Source: Aurantiochytrium sp. KH105
Lineage: Eukaryota > Sar > Bigyra > Thraustochytrida > Thraustochytriidae
Assembly (NCBI GenBank): GCA_003116975.1
Contig: BGKB01000088.1
Location: 1 to 64,000 of the forward strand
Direction: 5' to 3'
DNA: 64,000 bases
Positions 57,813-64,000 of this stretch are shown piece by piece (the first letter of the stretch is position 1; each line of letters begins with the position of its first letter). The notes beneath the pieces are model-generated. The model was given only the letters and a program-made list of their open reading frames with translations. It was not told where the DNA came from and did not search any database. Position numbers and translations under genes: made by a program.

Positions 57813-60800
57813 GCTCTCCTCGCATGGCCCGCGCCGCCCCGCTCGCGCCGCGCGCTCGCTCGCTCGCCGCGCTCGCGCGTCTCCTCGGCGCGAGAAAGCG
57901 CGCGAAAGCACGAAGCTGGACTGCTGCCCCGCGAGCCGCCCGCCCGCCGCGCTAGCCGGGCCCTAGGACCCCCTACGCCGCCCTGGCTGGCTGCATGCTC
58001 GCCGCCGCCGCCGCCCCTGCGCGCGCCGCGGCCCGCGCGCCGCGGCCCGCGCGCCGCGCGCTGCAGCCGCGCCGCGCGCGGCCGGCCCNAGCGCCGCGCT
58101 AGCGGGCGCCTAGGGGGCCCTACCGGCGGGTCCTGCCTGCTTTCCCGCCTAGGCCCAGCGAGGATTTTTTCCCGTGCTCGACAGAGCCCGCTCGCCGTGC
58201 TCGATGCCGCTCCGGATCCGGGGCGCCGGCCGCGCCTCGCGCCCACGACGCGCTGCAGCGAGCGGGCGGAGACGAGACGAGGGGAGGGGAGGGGCGGCGG
58301 CAGAAGTGCCGCGTGCGACCGCCGGGCCTTGCGGGCCGCGCGGGGCTATCTTTGTGCTGCCAGGATGGACGGGTGCTCTCGGGAAAACGGCTTGGGCCGT
58401 GCACTTTGGAGGAGGGGAGGAAGGAGAGAGGAGGCGAGTGGGGGACAATGAGAGCGTCCCGACGGGTGGGATGGGAGGCAGACGGCATCTTGGGCAGTTA
58501 GATGGAATGGTGTGTGCGCGCGAGCACGAGGGGTCGTGCGCCTGAAGTTGCTGCGCGAGAACTCCATGGACAGTAATAGATCATGGATGAACAAGATTCA
58601 ATCTTGCTGCTGAGTGTAAATGCGCTGGCTTGCATCTTTTGCTTTGCTGGATGAATCCTATAATCTTCTCTATGTCTTGAAACGATAGTCAACATGTAGG
58701 AGAATGATTTCGCGCTTGCATGCACCCTCGAAAGGAGCGCTCTCCTTTCGCAAGATTGTCAACTTTTTGTATGGCTGGCCCGTCAGTCAATTTTCTGGCT
58801 GCCGCCCTATATAAGAAGAAGGATAATTAGCACGTAGATGATCAATTTCCCGCTTGGATGCACCCTCGGAAAGAGCGCGCTCTGTGTGTTTGGCTGGCCC
58901 GCCAGCCTTTCCTCTTGCTCCCAAGATTCGAACTCGCGCTTGCCCATGATTGCTCGCCTTTCTCTCAGTTCACTGTGAGTCCTATATAGCAACGCTTACG
59001 CGCACCGAAGCAGTCAATCATCGCGCGTCGGAAACGAGGCTAGCCTCTACTTTCTTCGAGGCTAGGCCCTTCTTTCTTTTGTCCACTGTCAGAATCTTGA
59101 GACCCCATTTCTTTCCCGTGCCCATTTCTTTCCTGTGCGTTCGGTCGATCGAGGAAAAGCGCGAAGCAGCCAATTTGACCTTCGAAAAGGGCGTCTACCA
59201 ACATCCACGTGGACTACGCTTTTACTTGCTCCGATAGCTTTCCGGGCGCAATTCCTCGACTCTCGACATCACCCTTCGAAGCATAAACTTTCGTGACATG
59301 AGATGCACCCACATCGGGTCCGCATTCCCGCTTGCCGCAGCCGCCTCCCGAGATCCCGCTCACTCCCCCCGCTTTCTGATCGGTCGGTGGTCCACACACC
59401 ACCCACCCACTCATAGGCCTACTTTTCGTGCGAGTGGAGAATGAAATGAACGTATGATTCTTCTCGTCCACGCACCTGGCCTCGTCTGACCCACGACTCA
59501 CTGTCAATGTCGATGCAGCTCAACTTGACGCGGCGCTCTCGAGCTTCCGCATCTGAGCTGTCTGCTTGTCAATTCTGTTCATTTGCCTATCTTCTTCCGT
59601 GCAGCCCGGGCTTCCGACCCGTCCCGCCTCCGTGTCCGCGTCCGTCGCGTGGCGCGGCGCTTCCCGTTTCACCGCCACTGCTGCCGTCGCACAAGCTTTG
59701 CGCGTTGATCATCGGAAGACTCCGATGCGATGTGATTTTGAAGGTGTCGCCGCAAATACCGCAGCGACACGCCGCTCCGCGATCCGTGCGACTGAGGAAG
59801 CCTTTTCTGTGCAAGTTTGCTCTCTCAAGCCCTCGCTCGCCTGCGTTCTTGAAGGTTGACATGCGACGGCGCGGGCGGGTGGCGCGGCGGCGCCGGTCAA
59901 GTACCTCTCCGGCGAGACGCACGCACTGCCTCCTCCGCTTGTGATCGTGCGCTTCGTGCGGACAGACTCGCTGACGATAGTGCTGGTGCTTGAGCTGGTC
60001 TTTGTGCTGCAGCAGGGAGGTCGAGGTGCCTTCTCTCTGCATCATCTTGACCGAGCAGCGTGTGCCGCGTGAGGAGCGTGAAAAGGGAAAAATAAACATT
60101 CTCGGGCCTTGATCACATCAATCTTCTCGATCCATCCATCATCTCGATCAATCTTTTCTATCAGTCCGAGACTAATTCCCCGCCGCACGCGCCCCCCCTT
60201 CGTGCATCCATTGCTACTCTCTGTCGACATCTTCATGCAAAGCGCGAGGGTGAGCTGCGCTGCGCCGCGTTGACGATGCCGGTGCAAAACGGCGAGAGGC
60301 CGTGAAGAACGCCGGCCACGGCCGTAGTCCTCCCTCCTCCCTCGGGGGGTCGCCCGTGTTGGTTGTGTGCTGCAACTGCAGCCTGCGGTCTATCGCCTGT
60401 CGCTGCCAGACGGCCGCAGGCTGCTGCTCTGCGCGGCAGGACGCTTGCAGCTAGCTGTAGCTGGCTGTGGCTTGCTCTCTCACTCCGGTCCAGACATTTG
60501 TTTCTCTGGCCGCTGCAGGCCGGCCGGCCGGCCGTCCATCTATCGATCCAATCCATCGACCATTCACAGTCAATCTCTCGGGCTCAGCTTTCCTTCGTTC
60601 ATCCACCAGTCAATCCTTGCAATGGCATGGCATGGCATGGCATGCCATGGCATGACATGGCATGCCATGGCAACCCTCGCTTCTTCTTCCACTCGGCACG
60701 CTTGCGCCAGCCAGCTGCTGCTGCTGCTGCAGCCAGCCAACCAACTCCCCCCCCCCCCCCTCCTCCCCCCCAAAGCTCATACCACAGCCGCGCGCGCCCA

Positions 60801-62493
60801 GGAGAGGAGCAGAATTTCACAAATTGTAATCCCCGAAAAGAAACCCATCTTCCTATTTTCTTCCCGCAGACAGCTGGAACATTTTTTTAAAGGGCACGAG
60901 ACTTGGAAGCGAGCAGGTCTCTGGAGACGGTTCGCCTAGGACCCCGGCCGGCGCACCTTCCAAGAGACATGGCAGGCGTTGCGCAGGCTAGGCTACTCCA
61001 CGACACGAGGCACGAGACCGCGACCAGAGACGAGACGAGACGGCACGGGACGACTCGACGCGGCACGGCACGGCACGGCACGGCACGGCACGTACTCGGC
61101 CGCAGGCTGCGCCCGCACGCACATCATCGCAAAAGGCGGCCTGGGGAGGGCCGCCTGGCCTCCTCGCGTTCGCCCTCGCTCTCTCGCTCGGTCGCCCGCT
61201 CGATCCATTGGCCGCAGCCGGTCGCCTTGCCCGCACGCACGCACGCACGCACGCGTCTTCATGCCAGCGCCTCCCCCTCCCCCTTCCTCTCCACGCGGCG
61301 CGGCCCGGCCAAGCTCGACCTCCGACTCGCGCCCTGCAGCTCTTCTCGGGCTGTAGCACGCACGATTCCGGCCATTCGCGCCAATGGATCATCGAGCGAA
61401 GGAACGAATCAATGAATGAAAGAAACAAAGAAGCAAAGAGCCGTCGAAGTCGAGGCTGCGGCCAGAGCCGGGCTGCTCGCGCAGGTCCGTCGCCTTGGCG
61501 CGTTTCGAATCGAATCGAGTCGCCGTCGCTGCCGCCACTCCTTGGACTCGAAGGCGGGCCAGGGATGGAAGCGGCGCCCGCGCAAGCAGGACACCGAGGC
61601 CATTCTTCATCGCGAAGCACGCTCCAAGCAATACACTCCCGACCACAGAAAGAAACAAGAAAGTTGAGACTTCAGAGAATGAGAGAATGAGAGAGAAAAA
61701 AATTGAAAAGAAAGAAGGGATGAAAGAAATATTTTTAAAAACTGGCTGAAAAATTAAGACCGCGTTCGTGCCTTCTTTCCGCACGCGCCTTGGTTTCTGG
61801 CGCGAAGGTCTGGCAGGCCGCTGCCAGCTTGCTCGCTATGCTACGCTGCGCTAGGCTCGAGCATCCATCCTCCCGCTCGCTCCCTCGCTCGCCCGTCCGC
61901 CCGTCCGAGCTGGCCTGGTGCAGAAAGGGAGCCTGGCCGGCCGCCAGGTCTCGCGAGACGGAGTCGCGAGGAGCCCTGGCCGGGCCTCGCCTTCCTTTCA
62001 AATGACCGTGCTCCTTTCCCCCCCGCTCATGCCCGGCCGGGTCTTGCAAGACGCAAACACGCGCGGCACCTGGACTTCTTGCTCGCAGTTGGGCCGACCA
62101 CCGCCGCCGCCGCCGCCGTCCGTCGATCGGAGTTCATCGGTCTCAGTCTCGACCTGGTGCGTGCGTGTGCTTGCGTGCGTGTGCAGCACGTGCACACGTT
62201 ACGGCTCTTCAAGGGGAGGAGACTCACTGTCAGAAAGAAACCGGAGAGAAGAAACAAGTTTTTTTTTTTGGGAGGTGAGTGACCACCGCTCACATCAAAG
62301 CGGCTTTCTCCTGCACAAGTCCGCGGCGGCGGCGAGCATCAGGACTCCGCCGAGGACGAGGTCGAGGACTAATACGAGGACAGACGATCAGAACGCGACG
62401 AGACAAGCCAGGACGGGCGGGCGGCGTCCAGAGCCGGGACGGTGCGGGCAGCGAGAGAGACCAAAGTTGCGAAGTGCAGAGCGGAGCAGAGGC
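57813..62493. other. 4.7-kb gene-poor stretch between the two paralogues
   Basis: No gene can be supported. The left 700 bp are extremely GC-rich with one N at 58088. An AT-richer middle (58560-59500) holds a duplicated hairpin segment and two TATATA-like elements (CCTATATAAG near 58805 and CCTATATAGC near 58981). The right part holds simple arrays: ATGGC (about 60623-60670), a C run (about 60747-60758), CACGG (about 61046-61090) and CGCA (about 61231-61252). A TTTAAAGG element occurs near 60888. Divergent start codons flank the stretch, so promoter DNA lies at both ends. Confidence 0.5.
58690..58910. repeat. Diverged direct duplication, each copy with a palindrome
   Basis: A segment including CGCTTGCATGCACCCTCG (about 58713) recurs as CGCTTGGATGCACCCTCG (about 58849), and GGCTGGCCCGTCAG near 58774 recurs near 58892. 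Copy 1 has a perfect 9-bp stem with a 4-nt loop at 58729-58750 (CGAAAGGAG / CTCCTTTCG). Copy 2 has AGAGCGCGCTCT. A TATATAAG element lies between the copies. Confidence 0.7.
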
Positions 62494-63357
62494 ATGGCGA
62501 CGAAGAGTACGTGGACTCGAGACGATGACGAGATGGCAGAGACTTCCGGCAGCCCGCGGAAAAGACGACGGTCGCTTGGCTCGGCAGACGACACGATCGA
62601 GAGCTACTCGATGGCAGCGACCGTGTTGAGCTCGCCGGGGCAAGGGATCGAAGACAGCGAAGATCTCCTACGTATCGTTGGTCAGCGTCCCGAGAACCAA
62701 GACCTCGCCGCAGCCGACGACATGTTCTCCGAGCCTCCCCTTGAAATTCCAGAGCCCGAAGTCCTTGTGGCCTCAAGATGTGTTTACCACGCTTTCACCA
62801 AATATCGAAACTTGGTCGCGGTACTCGATACGCAAAGATCCGACAAACCATTGGAGATAAGCATCATTATGTCGGGGAAATGTCGTATCAAAAAGGCTCA
62901 CAGACGAGATCACGGAGAAGACCAGAATTTCATTGTTGGTGATTGGTTGGACGAAGCCACATGGACACACGACATTCCCCGAACTGTCGCGCAAGCTTCG
63001 GATGCACCCACGTTCATCTTACAGGATAAAGTCTCGGTCGAAAGCGGGTGCGGGCGAGTCTTCCTCAAGGTCCCAATGAAGCCGCGGAAACTCGCACTAT
63101 TGCTCCCTCAGGGGAAACAACGCAATCTTTTTGACATCAGCGTCCGCTGTCGGTTTAGAGATGCAACAGTGCTAACCGTCAAGCTGCCACAACTTGAAAT
63201 CTTTTCGAAACCGCACAGAGGAATGAGTAATCTTCCCGATTCCTTTCGCTCTGACTGTGAGCAGAAAAATTATCAATACGAGCGTTACCGTGGCGAAACC
63301 TCTAAGACCTTGCTGCATTTTAAATGTCACGCAAAACCTCGTACTTCACTAACATGA
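62494..63357 (+). CDS. Shorter paralogue with the unassigned domain of 55659-57812
   Basis: A 287-residue protein. Residues 1-90 are polar, with a basic patch SPRKRRRSLG that could be a nuclear signal. The domain spans about 96-275: CVYHAFTKYRNLVAVL, ISIIMSGKCRIKK, EATWTHDIPR, VFLKVPMKPRKLALLL, NLFDISVRCRFRDATV, PQLEIFSKPHRGMSNLPDSF. It shares order and spacing with the other paralogue (Y-x-A-x-x-KYR; I-x-M-x-GK-x-R; TW; N/R-x-F-x-x-x-V-x-C; P-x-L-x-x-F-x-K-x-H; LP-x-x-F) but lacks its Gln-rich and Ala/Ser-rich arms. Function is unknown. The ATG at 62494 is chosen because the open frame upstream (from 62002) is low complexity with a Pro run and looks like leader or intron sequence. Confidence 0.77.
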   Translation: MATKSTWTRDDDEMAETSGSPRKRRRSLGSADDTIESYSMAATVLSSPGQGIEDSEDLLRIVGQRPENQDLAAADDMFSEPPLEIPEPEVLVASRCVYHAFTKYRNLVAVLDTQRSDKPLEISIIMSGKCRIKKAHRRDHGEDQNFIVGDWLDEATWTHDIPRTVAQASDAPTFILQDKVSVESGCGRVFLKVPMKPRKLALLLPQGKQRNLFDISVRCRFRDATVLTVKLPQLEIFSKPHRGMSNLPDSFRSDCEQKNYQYERYRGETSKTLLHFKCHAKPRTSLT

Positions 63358-63400
63358 CAACTATCTCTTTCACCAGTGCTTTGCATTCTGCTTTCCTCTG

Positions 63401-63435
<35 letters not shown>

Positions 63436-63628
63436 TCCTCTCCACCTTGATTGGCCTGCGTACAGCTTGATGATAATGGGCCGACTCGGGACTTGGGGCT
63501 TTGGTTCTCGAAGCGTTGCCCTCGAGCAACATGATGTCGAGGTGTGTGTGTGTGTGTGGCATCAAGAAATGAAGAAATCGTACTGGTTTTCATCGGCAGG
63601 CTTTTTCAAAAGAGTTATACAAAATACA
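63358..63628. repeat. Short convergent spacer with dinucleotide microsatellites
   Basis: Contains a TC dinucleotide tract (about 63399-63436) and a GT tract (about 63541-63558) between two converging 3' ends. Confidence 0.85.
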
Positions 63629-64000
63629 TCAATACTCGGAGCGCAAGTGCTTGCTGCGCGTGTCACGCTCGGCCTCGACCTCAGGGTCTCGATGACGCTT
63701 GTCGCTGGTGCTGCTCCGACTGGAGGAATCGGCGCTGTCGTCATCGTCGTCGTCGTTTTCGCCATCCTTGCTCTGATCGTCAGGTGTGCCAAAAGTTGGT
63801 TCCGTTTTGCAGTCCTTGAGAGCGTGCATGTTCTTTGTGTACGCGAGGATACCGGCAAACCACTGGAAGAGCTTTGTGAGAAGCTGCTTGGGGTCCGTAT
63901 TGTGCATCTGACTAAAAAAGTCCAAAAGGGGCCAGGTACCCATCTGGGGAACCTTTGCCAAAGATTCCATAATGGTGAGGGTGAGGTCCTCGTTTTTCCA
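63629..64000 (-). CDS. 3' end of a gene running off the right edge; helical protein with acidic tail
   Basis: The last 123 residues of a protein whose start lies beyond the window; the frame is open to the edge. The visible part begins with helical sequence that could be a HEAT/ARM-like repeat (EDLTLTIMESLAKVPQMGTW, LLDFFSQM, QLLTKLFQWFAGILAYTK). It ends in an acidic and Ser/Arg-rich tail (DGENDDDDDDSADSSS, ending KHLRSEY). The family cannot be named from this fragment. It is convergent with the short paralogue gene. Confidence 0.65.
   Translation of the reverse strand, partial: WKNEDLTLTIMESLAKVPQMGTWPLLDFFSQMHNTDPKQLLTKLFQWFAGILAYTKNMHALKDCKTEPTFGTPDDQSKDGENDDDDDDSADSSSRSSTSDKRHRDPEVEAERDTRSKHLRSEY

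Noticed and set aside
58900-58960. tRNA T-loop-like GTTCGAATC on the minus strand
   Set aside because: The T stem has mismatches and no matching acceptor or anticodon arm could be folded at the right distance.
59860-60072. 70-codon open frame with ubiquitin-like-looking VKYLSGETHAL
   Set aside because: No ATG, no plausible upstream exon and no further ubiquitin-fold pattern; such length is expected by chance at this GC content.
61918-62493. N-terminal extension of the short paralogue
   Set aside because: Starts at GTG (first ATG 62002), is Pro/Ser/Arg low complexity and has no counterpart in the other paralogue.

Overview
The window is nuclear DNA of a GC-rich, intron-poor unicellular eukaryote. 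Gene content fits a heterotrophic stramenopile such as a thraustochytrid (Labyrinthulomycetes). The evidence is a plant/alveolate-type calcium-dependent protein kinase, an AP2-domain transcription factor, a flagellar dynein-regulatory-complex subunit, and very long uninterrupted reading frames (VPS13 is 11.1 kb without an intron). The organism is an inference from gene content; no ribosomal RNA or tRNA gene was found that would settle it. A 15-base run of N at 20789-20803 and a single N at 58088 show that this is a draft assembly.

Layout, left to right: a STAND/NLR-like protein with two TIR-like domains, a NACHT ATPase and near-identical WD40 repeats (1187-4915, +); a 2.5 kb gene-free stretch; a CDPK (7446-9329, +); the KEOPS kinase Bud32 with one intron (9900-10762, +); an acidic tail-anchored protein (11523-13100, +); an ARMC1-like protein (13492-14577, -) divergent from an inositol-phosphatase/BPNT-family enzyme with one intron (15113-16372, +); a centromeric histone H3 variant (17255-17926, -); a 3.3 kb repeat-rich gene-free stretch; an AP2 transcription factor (21257-22846, +); VPS13 (24298-35424, -); a coiled-coil protein (36182-38677, +); an H1-like/DDT/WHIM chromatin protein (38965-43527, -) divergent from DRC5/TCTE1 (44666-45976, +); an EMAP-like tandem WD40 protein (46223-50290, -); sphingosine kinase (50697-52304, -); a 0.4 kb heptamer/hexamer minisatellite (52543-52958); an ankyrin protein (53240-54772, -); two divergent paralogues sharing a domain I do not recognise (55659-57812, - and 62494-63357, +) on either side of a 4.7 kb gene-poor stretch; and the 3' end of a further gene running off the right edge.

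The genes do not form an operon-like pathway. Most are housekeeping or cell-structure functions: tRNA modification, lipid transfer and lipid kinase, chromatin and centromere, flagellum. The most unusual items are the NLR-like receptor with HET-E/NWD-style variable WD40 repeats, the CENP-A-type histone, and the pair of paralogues with an unassigned domain. Two introns are supported by phase-consistent splice sites inside conserved proteins; both are short, start GTACGT and contain tetranucleotide arrays. Short tandem arrays (4-5 bp units) also recur upstream of many start codons, and the AGAGC-type ones lie purine-rich on the sense strand of the gene they precede.
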